Shown here one piece after another: positions 28,816 to 37,103 of a DNA stretch of 64,000 nucleotides. The translations under genes and the position numbers were made by a program. The notes beneath the pieces were generated by a model, which saw only the letters and a list, made by a program, of their open reading frames with translations, was not told the origin of the DNA and did not search any database. Every line of letters starts with the position of its first letter. Positions within the stretch are counted from its first letter, which is position 1. The DNA comes from Halobaculum litoreum (GTDB taxonomy: Archaea > Halobacteriota > Halobacteria > Halobacteriales > Haloferacaceae): positions 744,001 through 808,000 of the forward strand of contig NZ_CP126156.1 of NCBI RefSeq assembly GCF_030127125.1, in the 5' to 3' direction.

Positions 28816-29298
28816 ATGGCGACGTACCGACGCCGCGTGCGAGTCGCGGCGCCGTTCGACGAAGTGTGGGCGTTCCACTCGCGTATCGACGGGCTCGAAG
28901 CGCTGACGCCCGACTTCATGAACCTCCGGGTGGACCGCATCGTCGGCCCCGACGGCGAGGACGACCCCGAGGTGCTCGAGGCGGGGAGCCGGATCGAGAT
29001 GAGCATGCGCCCGTTCGGCGTCGGCCCGCGCCAGCCGTGGACCTCCGTCATCCGGGAGCGCGAGGCGGGCGACGGCGAGGCGCAGTTCGTCGACACCATG
29101 GAGGAGGGACCGTTCCCCACGTGGCGCCACACCCACCGGTTCTACGCCGCGGGCGAGGACGCGACCGTCGTCGACGACCGCGTGGAGTACGAACTCCCCG
29201 GCGGCTCGCTCGGCAGGGCGGCGTCGCCGCTCGGCTGGGTCGGGTTCGAACCCATGTTCCGCTACCGGCACCGCGAGACGCGCAAGCGGCTGGAGTAG
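28816..29298 (+). CDS. SRPBCC superfamily protein
   Basis: This encodes 160 aa. The start MATYRRRVRVAAPFDEVWAFHSRIDGLEALTPDFMNL and later WTSVIREREAGDGEAQFVDTMEEGPFPTWRHTHRF are typical of the START/Bet v 1-like helix-grip fold (cyclase/dehydrase-like SRPBCC proteins). The end GWVGFEPMFRYRHRETRKRLE fits the long C-terminal helix. It probably binds a hydrophobic ligand; which one is unknown. Confidence 0.85.
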   Translation: MATYRRRVRVAAPFDEVWAFHSRIDGLEALTPDFMNLRVDRIVGPDGEDDPEVLEAGSRIEMSMRPFGVGPRQPWTSVIREREAGDGEAQFVDTMEEGPFPTWRHTHRFYAAGEDATVVDDRVEYELPGGSLGRAASPLGWVGFEPMFRYRHRETRKRLE

Positions 29299-29308
29299 CG
29301 GCGGCGCG

Positions 29309-30232
29309 TCACGACTCGCGGGCGCGCGTCGTCGTCACCACGCCGGCGAGGACCACCGCGCCCCCGACGAGCGTGACCGCCGACGGCACCTCCGCGAGCA
29401 GCAGCACCGCGAGGAGGGTGCTCCCGACCGGCTCGCCGAGTAGCGAGACGCTCACGACGCTGGACTCGACGTGGGCGAGCGCCCAGTTGATCACGGTGTG
29501 GCCGAACACGCCCGGGCCGGCGGCCATGGCGAGGAACAGCAGCCACTCCTCGAGGGGGTACGCGAACAGGGGGTGCCCCCGGACCAGCGTCGCCGCGAGC
29601 AGCGTCACCGCGCACGTCGCGTACACCACGATCACGTACGGCAGCAGCGGGAGCCGCTGGCGGATCGAGCGGCCGAGGAGCACGTACGCCCCGGCCGTCG
29701 CGGCGCCGACGACGGCGAGCGCGTTGCCGAGGAGGGGGTCCGGCCCCGCGACGGCGGCGCCGGCGCCCAGCAGGGCGTCGCCGACGCTCATCAGCGCCAT
29801 CCCGGCGAGCGCGACCCCGATCCCCACGACGGTCCGGCGTCCCACCCGTTCGTCGAGCAGCGCCCACGCGCCGACCACGACGAACAGCGGCTGCGCCTGC
29901 ACGAGCGTCACGCTGGCGGCGACGCTCGTCCACCGGAGGCTCTCGAACCACGAGGCGAAGTGGACCGCGAGCGCGACGCCGGCGGCGCCCGCGAGGAGCA
30001 GGTCCCGGCCGCCGATGTCGCGGAACGCCGCGCGGTCGCTCGGCCGCGCGAGCGCGAGGGGGAGCAACAACGCGATCGTGAACACGACGCGGTACAGCGC
30101 CTTCACGAGGCTGGGCGCGCCGCTCCACTCGACGAGGATGGCGCTCGTCGAGACGGCCAACACGGCCACGGCGAGTCCGGCAAGCGGCGGGACGCGCTCC
30201 TCGAGCGCGTCGATCGCGTCCAGCGTCGACAC
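29309..30232 (-). CDS. EamA-type drug/metabolite transporter
   Basis: This encodes 307 aa from GTG 30232 (VSTLDAIDALEERVPPLAG). Ten hydrophobic helices form two EamA repeats, the first with STSAILVEWSGAPSLVKALYRVVF and VTLVQAQPLFVVVGAW, the second with VVSVSLLGEPVGSTLLAVLLL. The direction and substrate of transport are unknown. It is convergent with the SRPBCC gene, 10 bp apart. The 202 bp to queC show no other gene. Confidence 0.88.
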   Translation of the reverse strand: MSTLDAIDALEERVPPLAGLAVAVLAVSTSAILVEWSGAPSLVKALYRVVFTIALLLPLALARPSDRAAFRDIGGRDLLLAGAAGVALAVHFASWFESLRWTSVAASVTLVQAQPLFVVVGAWALLDERVGRRTVVGIGVALAGMALMSVGDALLGAGAAVAGPDPLLGNALAVVGAATAGAYVLLGRSIRQRLPLLPYVIVVYATCAVTLLAATLVRGHPLFAYPLEEWLLFLAMAAGPGVFGHTVINWALAHVESSVVSVSLLGEPVGSTLLAVLLLAEVPSAVTLVGGAVVLAGVVTTTRARES

Positions 30233-30434
30233 GTCTGCGCGTACGCGAGTCCGCGGGAAGGCCTTGCGGTTCCGGCGGTAGCGCGGTGGAATCGGCCGAC
30301 TGGCGACGCTGGGTGTCCTCCCGAGGGACGACGGCACCGCGGGCGGTACGTCGCGCGACCGCTGGACGCCCGCGGGCGACGGTCAGGTCACGGGGCGTTT
30401 GCCCCCCTGATCGGGGATAAGGGTTCGCGGCCGG

Positions 30435-31238
30435 TCAGGCGTCGGCGGTCGGGTCGTCGTCGCCGGCGTAGTCGGGGCGCTCCTCGTACGCGATGGGGTC
30501 CTCGAGGCCGAGGCGCTGGAACGCCTGGAGCCGGAAGGCACACGAGTCGCAGGTGCCGCACGCCGGCGCCTCGTCCCGATAACAGCTCCACGTCAGGTCG
30601 TACGGGACGCCCAGTTCCGTCCCGCGCTCGGCGATGTCGGTCTTCGAGTCCTCGACGAACGGGACGACGACGTCGATACTCGTCTCGGGCTTGGTCCCCA
30701 CGTCGACCATCGCCTCGAACGCCGCGAAGAACTCGGGGCGGCAGTCGGGGTAGCCGGCGTAGTCCTCCGAGTGGGCGCCGACGAACACCGCCTCGCAGCC
30801 GTTCGCCTCGGCGTAGGAGACGGCCATCGAGAGCAGGTTCGCGTTCCGGAACGGGACGTACGACGAGGGGATCTCGTCGGCGTCGGCGTCCATGTCGGCG
30901 TCCGCGACGGCCATCGAGTCGTCGGTGAGCGAGGAGGCGCCGATGCGCGCGAGGTGGTCCGTCTCGATGTGGAGGAAGTCGGCCACGCCCATCTCGTCGC
31001 GCAGCGCCTCCGCGCAGGCGAACTCCTTCGACTCGGTGGTCTGTCCGTAGGAGGTGTGTAGGAAGTGGAGGTCGTACCCGCGCTCGCGGGCCTCGTAGGC
31101 GGTCGTGGCGGAGTCCATCCCGCCGGAGACGAGCACGACCGCGCCGGGGCGGTCGCCGCCGTCGGCGCGGGAGTCGGCGGCGCGGTCGGCGGACGGGACG
31201 GTCGGGTCGGCGGACTCGGTGGGTGTCGTGTCGGTCAT
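30435..31238 (-). CDS. queC: 7-cyano-7-deazaguanine synthase
   Basis: This encodes 267 aa from ATG 31238. The first 30 residues are an acidic Asp/Thr-rich tail. The PP-loop VVLVSGGMDSATTAY lies at about residues 34-48. Four zinc ligands lie in WSCYRDEAPACGTCDSCAFR near the C-terminus. It makes preQ0 from carboxy-deazaguanine using ATP and ammonia. In archaea preQ0 is inserted into tRNA and converted to archaeosine. It starts 2 bp after queE, and queD precedes both. Confidence 0.95.
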   Translation of the reverse strand: MTDTTPTESADPTVPSADRAADSRADGGDRPGAVVLVSGGMDSATTAYEARERGYDLHFLHTSYGQTTESKEFACAEALRDEMGVADFLHIETDHLARIGASSLTDDSMAVADADMDADADEIPSSYVPFRNANLLSMAVSYAEANGCEAVFVGAHSEDYAGYPDCRPEFFAAFEAMVDVGTKPETSIDVVVPFVEDSKTDIAERGTELGVPYDLTWSCYRDEAPACGTCDSCAFRLQAFQRLGLEDPIAYEERPDYAGDDDPTADA

Positions 31239-31240
31239 GG

Positions 31241-32017
31241 TCAGGTCTCGGGGGCGTCGTTCCACAGGTCGACGTGGATGCGCGGCGTGTACCGGAAGCC
31301 GTACTCGGCGGCCAACTCCGCGACGGTCGTGCGGGTGCCGGCCAACTGCTCGCGGGTCCGGCCCTCGGGCATGAGGAGGACGTCGGTGTCGGGGACGGGG
31401 ACGGACGCGGCGGCGCGGACCCGCTCGACGAGGTCGACCACCTCGGCCACGTCGTCGCGGCCGGTGACGACGAACTTCAACTGGCTGTCGTAGCGGTCGA
31501 CCAGCGTCGCGAGCGCGTCGACGTCGACGCGGGCCGCCTCGTGGCGCTCGGCCCAGTCGCCGGCGTCGGCCCCGTCGGGGGCGCGCTCGGGCGTCGGCGT
31601 CGACGAGGCGAGCTTCGGGCTGACGCTGGCGAGGTCGATCGGGACGTCGGCCGGCGGCACGACGGTGCCGTTCGTCTCGACGGTGAGGTGGTACTCGTCG
31701 CCGAGGCGGCGGAGCAGCTCGAAGCTCTCGTCGTGGATCGTCGGCTCGCCGCCGGTGAGGACGACGTGGGACGGGTCGCGGGCGTGCACCTCGCTCACGA
31801 CGTCGGCCACGCTCAGCCACGCGTGGGTCGGCTCCCACGAGGTGTGGTAGGAGTCGCAGAACCAACAGCGGAGGTTACAGCCGCTCGTGCGGACGAACGT
31901 GCTGGGGACGCCGGCGAGTTTCCCCTCGCCCTGCAGCGAGGCGAACAGCTCGTTGACCGGCAGCGCCGGCCCGTCGGGGGCGGTCTCCGGGCGGTCGACG
32001 TCGCTCGTGACGGGCAT
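31241..32017 (-). CDS. queE: 7-carboxy-7-deazaguanine synthase
   Basis: This encodes 258 aa. NELFASLQGEGKLAGVPSTFVRTSGCNLRC starts the small radical-SAM fold, with CNLRCWFCD providing the cluster cysteines (about residues 47-55). VVLTGGEPTIH and VETNGTV are the SAM and substrate contacts. It rearranges 6-carboxytetrahydropterin to carboxy-deazaguanine. The gene sits 3 bp after queD and 2 bp before queC. A 30-residue acidic insertion (about 135-165) is a halophilic addition. Confidence 0.95.
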   Translation of the reverse strand: MPVTSDVDRPETAPDGPALPVNELFASLQGEGKLAGVPSTFVRTSGCNLRCWFCDSYHTSWEPTHAWLSVADVVSEVHARDPSHVVLTGGEPTIHDESFELLRRLGDEYHLTVETNGTVVPPADVPIDLASVSPKLASSTPTPERAPDGADAGDWAERHEAARVDVDALATLVDRYDSQLKFVVTGRDDVAEVVDLVERVRAAASVPVPDTDVLLMPEGRTREQLAGTRTTVAELAAEYGFRYTPRIHVDLWNDAPET

Positions 32018-32020
32018 CGA

Positions 32021-32509
32021 TCAGACGCCGCCCGCACACAGTTCGCTCGTCTCGGCGACCGTGACCGACACGGCGGAGACGCGGTCTGGGAGGCGCGCCG
32101 CGAGCTTCTCCTCCAGCACGACGCTCATCACCTCGGCGGTCGGGGGCGCGTCGAGGACGACCAGCGCGTCCTCGTCGCCCGAGGCGGCGAACCCCTCGAC
32201 GAGCGGGTCGCCCGCCTCGACGAGGAAGCGGTGGTCCCACTCGTCGATGACGGCGGTCACCGCCCCCTTGTCGACGACCCAGCCCTCGGGGCCGAGTTCG
32301 CCGGCGATCCGGACGGTCACCTCGTAGTTGTGGCCGTGCGGCCGACTGCACTTGCCGTCGTGGCGCAGCAGGCGGTGCCCCGCGGAGATCCGGATCGGTC
32401 GGTCGCCGCCGACGGTCAGCTCGCGCTCGCCCGCCGCGGCGAGGCGGTCGACCACCGCCGCGTCGTCGCGACCGGCGTCCGAGTGTTCTTCGAGTGCTCC
32501 GGAAGTCAT
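32021..32509 (-). CDS. queD: 6-carboxytetrahydropterin synthase
   Basis: This encodes 162 aa from ATG 32509 (MTSGALEEHSDAG). The zinc and active-site motif SAGHRLLRHDGKCSRPHGHNYEVTV lies at about residues 42-66. GWVVDKGAVTAVIDEWDHRFL and PPTAEVMSVVLEEKL follow, as in QueD/PTPS proteins. It is the first enzyme of the archaeosine branch after GTP cyclohydrolase. A CTTATG TATA element about 28 nt upstream makes this the first gene of a queD-queE-queC operon. Confidence 0.93.
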   Translation of the reverse strand: MTSGALEEHSDAGRDDAAVVDRLAAAGERELTVGGDRPIRISAGHRLLRHDGKCSRPHGHNYEVTVRIAGELGPEGWVVDKGAVTAVIDEWDHRFLVEAGDPLVEGFAASGDEDALVVLDAPPTAEVMSVVLEEKLAARLPDRVSAVSVTVAETSELCAGGV

Positions 32510-32613
32510 ACCCGGAGAATACCACGTTCGACATAAGTATCTGTTCACCCGGGACCGCGGGAGGGGACGGACTCGCCGGGACCGCTTTACCCCTGTGTCC
32601 CGACACTCCGGCC

Positions 32614-32979
32614 GTGACGACGGAACGGGACACGGCCGACGCGGTTCCGGTGCGCGTTCGCCACGCCGACGGCGAGGTGCTCCTCCGCGTCGAGCACGGG
32701 GCGATGCTGAGGGACGCCCTGCTGGCCGCCGACGAGCGGCGCGACGACGTGGACCTGTCGCCGTACGCGCGGGCGACGGAGCGACTCAACTGCGGCGGGC
32801 GCGGGCTGTGTGCCACCTGCGGCGTGCGGGTCGTCGAGGGGCCCGACGCCGACCACTGGCACGACCGCCTCGCCGCCCGGTTCGGCTACCCGCGGCTCTC
32901 GTGTCGGATCCGCGTCGTCGCGCCGATGACGGTCGAACTCGTCGCCGACAAGCGGGTGTGGGGCGGCCGTGAGCCGTGA
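32614..32979 (+). CDS. 2Fe-2S ferredoxin-like protein
   Basis: This encodes 121 aa from GTG 32614. TTTACC about 28 nt before the start is a good TATA element for a leaderless GTG gene. The cysteines are in LNCGGRGLCATCGV and, 35 residues later, YPRLSCRI. The pattern C-x5-C-x2-C plus a distal Cys is that of beta-grasp [2Fe-2S] ferredoxin domains. It likely carries electrons for a nearby oxidoreductase, but no partner is adjacent. Confidence 0.85.
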   Translation: MTTERDTADAVPVRVRHADGEVLLRVEHGAMLRDALLAADERRDDVDLSPYARATERLNCGGRGLCATCGVRVVEGPDADHWHDRLAARFGYPRLSCRIRVVAPMTVELVADKRVWGGREP

Positions 32980-33047
32980 CGGTCGGACCCGTCAACCGGC
33001 CTGCACGTAGAGGAACTCGTAAGTACACCCGACCGAACACGAACGTC

Positions 33048-33842
33048 GTGACCACCGGCTACGGCGACAGCGAGCCCCGTCCCCGCGTGCTCCACGTCGA
33101 CGACGACGAGTCGTTCCTGGACTTGGTGGCCGCGTTCCTCGTCGACCGGCACGGGTTCGAGGTGGTCTCGGTGTCGACCGTCGGCGAGGGGCTCGACGTG
33201 CTCGCCGACGCCGACTGTTCGGTCGAGTGTGTCGTGAGCGACTACGAGATGCCGGGCGCGGACGGCCTCGAGTTCCTGCGCCGGGTCCGCGAGGTCGCGC
33301 CGGACCTCCCGTTCGTGCTGTACACCGGCCGCGGGAGCGAGTCGGTCGCGGCCGACGCCATCGCCGCCGGCGTGACCGAGTACATCCAGAAGGAGACCGG
33401 CACCGCGCAGTACGCCGTCCTCGCCAACCGCATCGAACAGGCGGTCGACCGCTACCGCGCGGACCGGCGCGCGGACCGGCGCGCCGTGGCGTTGGAGTCC
33501 GCACGCGAGGGCATCGCCCTGCTCGACGCCGACGGCCGGTTCGAGTACGTGAACCCCGCCTACGCCGCGCTGTACCAGCACGAACCCCAGACGCTCCGTG
33601 GGGCCGACTGGCGGACTGTCCACCCCGACTCGGCGGTCGAGCACATCGAGTCGGAGGTGCTGCCCGCAGTCGACGCCGACGGGGGGTGGAGCGGCACCTC
33701 GACGGGACTCCGGGCGGACGGGTCGACGTTCCCCGAGGCGAAGTCGATCCGCCCGGTCCCCGGCGGCGGCTACGTGATCGTCGTGTGGGACCGCTCGCGG
33801 CGGCACCGACAGTTCTCGACCCGGCGACCCGCGGACGACTGA
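33048..33842 (+). CDS. Response regulator receiver with PAS domain
   Basis: This encodes 264 aa from GTG 33048. The receiver domain (residues about 12-130) has the acidic triad region HVDDDES, the phosphoacceptor Asp65 in VVSDYEMPG, and VLYTGRG...YIQKE for the conserved Thr and Lys. A PAS domain follows (about 150-235, ESAREGIALLDADGRFEYVNPAY). There is no DNA-binding or kinase output, a common haloarchaeal pattern in which the protein relays or senses signal. A 12-bp tandem repeat encodes RADRRADRR in the linker. The sensor kinase downstream is a plausible partner. Confidence 0.88.
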   Translation: MTTGYGDSEPRPRVLHVDDDESFLDLVAAFLVDRHGFEVVSVSTVGEGLDVLADADCSVECVVSDYEMPGADGLEFLRRVREVAPDLPFVLYTGRGSESVAADAIAAGVTEYIQKETGTAQYAVLANRIEQAVDRYRADRRADRRAVALESAREGIALLDADGRFEYVNPAYAALYQHEPQTLRGADWRTVHPDSAVEHIESEVLPAVDADGGWSGTSTGLRADGSTFPEAKSIRPVPGGGYVIVVWDRSRRHRQFSTRRPADD

Positions 33843-33970
33843 CCGGGGCGGGGGAGCCGAACGGGAGCGCGCCCGGGGCGTGGACGCCGAGTCGCCGTCG
33901 GCACGCGATTCCGGCCGTACCGGGCTTCAAAGGCCTTTTTGTCGACCAGGACGTGGCTGAGGTGCTACCG

Positions 33971-35479
33971 ATGCTGGGGGCGATAGACGACCGGACGGTC
34001 GGCGCCGGGCTGGTCAGCGGGCTCGGGGGGCTGTTCGTGATCGGCACCACGGTGAGCGTGCTCCAGGACGTGTACGCGGTCGGCGACTCGGCGACCGCGG
34101 CCGTCCTCGAGAACGCGCCGTTCGCCGTCGTGGCGGCGGGGTTGATCGTCGCGGGAGTGTGGCTCGACCGATCGGGGCTCGACGACGGGGCCGTCCGCCG
34201 CGTCGGCGTGCGGACGGCGCTGGGCGCCGCGGTCGTCGGGATCGCCTTCGGCTGGCTTGTGATCTCACAGCAGTTCGTCCGCGGCCGCGTCCAGCCGGTC
34301 GCGTTGGCCTGGCACACCGTCGCGGTCGGCGCCGTGGCCGCCTTCGCCATCGGCGTCTACCGGGCGCGCCTCGCCGACCGTCGGGCGGCGCTGTCGGCCG
34401 AGCGGGACCGCTTCGCGGCGCTGTTCGAGAACGTCCCCATCTCCGTCCTCGCGGTCCGCGGGGCCGACGACGGCGCGCGGATCGTCGCCGCCAACCCGGC
34501 GTTCGAGTCGGTGTTCGGCTACGGGGAGGGCGCCGTCCGCGACCGCCGCGTCGACGACGTGTTGGTCCCCGCCGGCGACGACCGGTCCGCGGTCGGCCCC
34601 GCGTCCCCCGACTCCCTCCGGCACGAACGCGGCGAGTGGACGGGCCGGGAGGTGACGCTGGAGACGGAGACGGGGCTGCGGACGTTCCTGTGTGCGACCG
34701 TCCCGGTCGACGCCGGCGACGTGGCCGGCTACCTCCTGTACGTCGACGTGACCGACCGCGAGCAGCGCAAGGAGCGCCTGCGCGTGCTCTCCCGTGTCCT
34801 GCGGCACAACATCCGCAACAAACTCACCGTGATCCGGGGCCACGCCGAACGCCTCGCGACCGGGAGCGTCCCGCCCGCCGACCGCGAGGACGTCGCCGGG
34901 GCGGTGTTGACCGCCGCGGACGACCTCCACGGGGTCAGCGAGCGCGCCCGCTCCGTCGAGGCGACCATCGCCGAGCACCAGCCGACACGGACGGTCGACC
35001 TGGCCGCGGTCGCGCGCGAGGCGGCCGCCGAGGTCCGGGCGGAGTTCCCGTCCGCGACGCTGGAGACGGCGCTCCCCTCGACCGCCCCCGTCGACGCCAC
35101 CTCGGCGCTGGTGACGGCCGTCGAGGAGTGTCTCCGGAACGCCGTCGCCCACGACGACGACGCCGCGCCCCTCGCTCGGGTCCGTATCGACGAGTCCGAC
35201 GACGGCTACTACGAACTCCGGGTCGAGGACGACGGCCCCGGGATCCCGGACACGGAGTGGCGCCACATCGTCGCCGGCGCCGACCGGTCGGAGCTGACCC
35301 ACAGCAGCGGCATCGGCCTGTGGGCGGTGTACTGGATCGTGACCGACGTCGGCGGCGAGTTCTCGGTCGACGTCGGCGACGAGTCCGGGTCGACGGTCAC
35401 CCTACGACTACCGGCGGCACGACAGCTCGCCGCCACGGGCCCCGAGTCGCCCGACGCGGGTGCGGCCGGCTCGGATTGA
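33971..35479 (+). CDS. Membrane-bound PAS histidine kinase
   Basis: This encodes 502 aa from ATG 33971. Four hydrophobic helices span about residues 10-125. A PAS domain follows (about 150-270, FAALFENVPISVLAVRG). The H-box LRVLSRVLRHNIRNKLTVI has the phosphorylated His at about 278. The ATPase domain shows ECLRNAVAHD (N box), DDGPGIP (G1) and SSGIGLWAVYW (G2). The RHNIRN type of H-box is common in haloarchaea. The preceding receiver-PAS gene, 128 bp upstream, may be its target. The stimulus is unknown. Confidence 0.9.
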   Translation: MLGAIDDRTVGAGLVSGLGGLFVIGTTVSVLQDVYAVGDSATAAVLENAPFAVVAAGLIVAGVWLDRSGLDDGAVRRVGVRTALGAAVVGIAFGWLVISQQFVRGRVQPVALAWHTVAVGAVAAFAIGVYRARLADRRAALSAERDRFAALFENVPISVLAVRGADDGARIVAANPAFESVFGYGEGAVRDRRVDDVLVPAGDDRSAVGPASPDSLRHERGEWTGREVTLETETGLRTFLCATVPVDAGDVAGYLLYVDVTDREQRKERLRVLSRVLRHNIRNKLTVIRGHAERLATGSVPPADREDVAGAVLTAADDLHGVSERARSVEATIAEHQPTRTVDLAAVAREAAAEVRAEFPSATLETALPSTAPVDATSALVTAVEECLRNAVAHDDDAAPLARVRIDESDDGYYELRVEDDGPGIPDTEWRHIVAGADRSELTHSSGIGLWAVYWIVTDVGGEFSVDVGDESGSTVTLRLPAARQLAATGPESPDAGAAGSD

Positions 35480-35563
35480 CGGGGCGGTGCCCCGGGTCGA
35501 CCGCGTCGACGCCGGTGCCCGACCGACGGCCGCACGGCTCCGGGGTGTGAGTCCGTCGAGGAG

Positions 35564-35637
35564 TCCGGGTTCCCCGATTTGAACGGGGGGCAAGCCGATC
35601 TACAGTCGGCTGCTCTACCAGGCTGAGCTAAACCCGG
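35564..35637 (-). tRNA. tRNA-Tyr (anticodon GTA)
   Basis: On the minus strand the gene reads CCGGGTT at the acceptor stem, paired with AACCCGG and followed by A. The C1-G72 pair is the archaeal identity element for tyrosine. The anticodon stem GCCGA/TCGGC closes the loop CTGTAGA, giving anticodon GTA. The T arm is CCCCGTTCAAATCGGGG. The length is 74 nt, without an intron. Confidence 0.95.
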
Positions 35638-35757
35638 GTACGATGCTATATTCCCCGCGTTTCGGACTTAAGGGTTCCCATTCGGTGCCCGTTCGGTACG
35701 GCGAACCACGGTGCCGTCGCGGGGTTTATCGCGTCCGGAGCGAACACGGCGAACGAC

Positions 35758-36534
35758 ATGGGCGACGACGAGAGCCGACAGGCGACGTTCGGTGCCGACG
35801 GCGAACTCTCGGAGCGCGACCCCGACGCCGACGGGACGAACGACTTCGGCGAGCCGAAGGGGGCCGACGAGACCGACGGCGGGTTCAACCGCTTCGCGGT
35901 GTCGAGCCTGCTCCAGAAGGCCGTCCGCCGCTCCGACGAGGAGGTCGCCGCGTGGGCGGCGTGGGAACTGGCGCGCTCGGGGTTCGCGTGGAACCTCTGG
36001 GAGCGCCTCCACCTGTACGTCGTCGAGGACCTCGCGGCGGGACAGGACGTCGCGCTCCTCGTCGACCGCTACGAGACGCTCGCGACCGAGCGGTGGGAGC
36101 CCGGCGAGTGGCGCGGCCGGCTGTGTGCGGTCCACGCCGCGCTCGCGTGCGCCCGGGCCCGCTCCTCGCGCGAGGGCCCGAACGCCGACGAGTTCTTCCG
36201 CAACGCCGCGGACGCGCGCGTCGAGGCGCGCGAGACCGGATCCGACCCGGCCGCCGACTTCCCGGTCGGCGCGTTCGAGCCGGGCGGCGAGTACGACGTC
36301 GCCTTCGACCAACACACCGGCGAGGGGAGCCGCCTCGGCCGCGGCGCCGAGTTCTTCAAGACCCACGGCGCGCGCGTCGGCCCGGAGGGGGAAGGCGACC
36401 CGAGCGCGCGCTGGCAGCGGCTCAACATGGCGCTGCACGACGCGGACTTCTCGGGCGCACAGATCGCCCACGCCCTCGACCCGGTCGACGCCGACGAGCG
36501 GTGGGCGGAGCCGTCGTTCGACGACGGGGGATGA
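35758..36534 (+). CDS. RarA/MgsA C-terminal-domain-like protein without an AAA+ domain
   Basis: This encodes 258 aa from ATG 35758, about 35 nt after GGGTTTATC, a good TATA element. Residues about 42-130 (RFAVSSLLQKAVRRSDEEVAAWAAWELARSG...) resemble the helical C-terminal domain of RarA/WRNIP1 clamp-loader-like ATPases, which there mediates oligomerisation. The ATPase part is absent, so this is a stand-alone version, and the assignment is from pattern only. The stop overlaps the next start as ATGA, giving tight coupling with the cupin gene. Confidence 0.62.
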   Translation: MGDDESRQATFGADGELSERDPDADGTNDFGEPKGADETDGGFNRFAVSSLLQKAVRRSDEEVAAWAAWELARSGFAWNLWERLHLYVVEDLAAGQDVALLVDRYETLATERWEPGEWRGRLCAVHAALACARARSSREGPNADEFFRNAADARVEARETGSDPAADFPVGAFEPGGEYDVAFDQHTGEGSRLGRGAEFFKTHGARVGPEGEGDPSARWQRLNMALHDADFSGAQIAHALDPVDADERWAEPSFDDGG

Positions 36535-37082
36535 ACGGCGCCGCCTTCGGCGAGGCGGACGAGTCGGTCGTCCGGCTGACGGACCGCCTCGCGACGGAGC
36601 ACGTCGCGGTCAACTGGTACACCCTCCCCCCGGGGGACGGGTTCCCGGGCGGCCTCCACGCCCACGCCGACCAAGAGGAGGTGTTCGTCGTCGTCGCGGG
36701 CGTCGCGCGGTTCGAGACGCTCGACGGCCCCGTGCGCGTCGCGGCGGGCGAGGCCGTCCGGTTCGCGCCCGGGGAGTTCCAGACCGGGGAGAACGCCGGC
36801 GACACCCCGCTGGTCGCGCTCGCGCTCGGCGCCCCGCGCGACGGCGACGACGTCCGCGTCCCGGCGACGTGTCTGGACTGCGGGGCGAACGCGCTCCGGC
36901 TCGACACCGCCGGCGGGCCGACGTTCGTGTGTCCCGACTGCGGCGCCGAGCACACCCCCGCCCCGTGCCCCGACTGCGCGAGCGACCGCCTCGCGTTCGC
37001 GACCGACGCCGCCCACGACCCGATCGTCGAGTGCGACGACTGCGGATCGCGGTTCGCGGACGCGCCGCTGGCGACGGAGTGA
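36531..37082 (+). CDS. Cupin with C-terminal zinc ribbons
   Basis: This encodes 183 aa; ATG 36531 overlaps the upstream stop. Residues about 30-100 are a cupin barrel (GGLHAHADQEEVFVVVAGVARFET, with the His/Glu metal ligands, and RVAAGEAVRFAPGEFQTGEN). The last 75 residues carry three CxxC pairs and more (CLDCG, CPDCG, CPDCAS, CDDCG), forming rubredoxin/zinc-ribbon-like knuckles. This combination is frequent in haloarchaea. Ligand and function are unknown. Confidence 0.85.
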   Translation: MNGAAFGEADESVVRLTDRLATEHVAVNWYTLPPGDGFPGGLHAHADQEEVFVVVAGVARFETLDGPVRVAAGEAVRFAPGEFQTGENAGDTPLVALALGAPRDGDDVRVPATCLDCGANALRLDTAGGPTFVCPDCGAEHTPAPCPDCASDRLAFATDAAHDPIVECDDCGSRFADAPLATE

Positions 37083-37103
37083 GGCGTCGACGCGGGCGGG
37101 CGA

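Noticed and set aside
29235..29260. T-arm-like GGGTTCGAACCC near the end of the SRPBCC gene
   Set aside because: No acceptor or anticodon stem can be formed around it, and it is in frame coding sequence.
33457..33486. Short tandem repeat GCGCGGACCGGC in the response regulator
   Set aside because: Only two to three 12-bp units coding for a linker; ordinary in high-G+C coding DNA.
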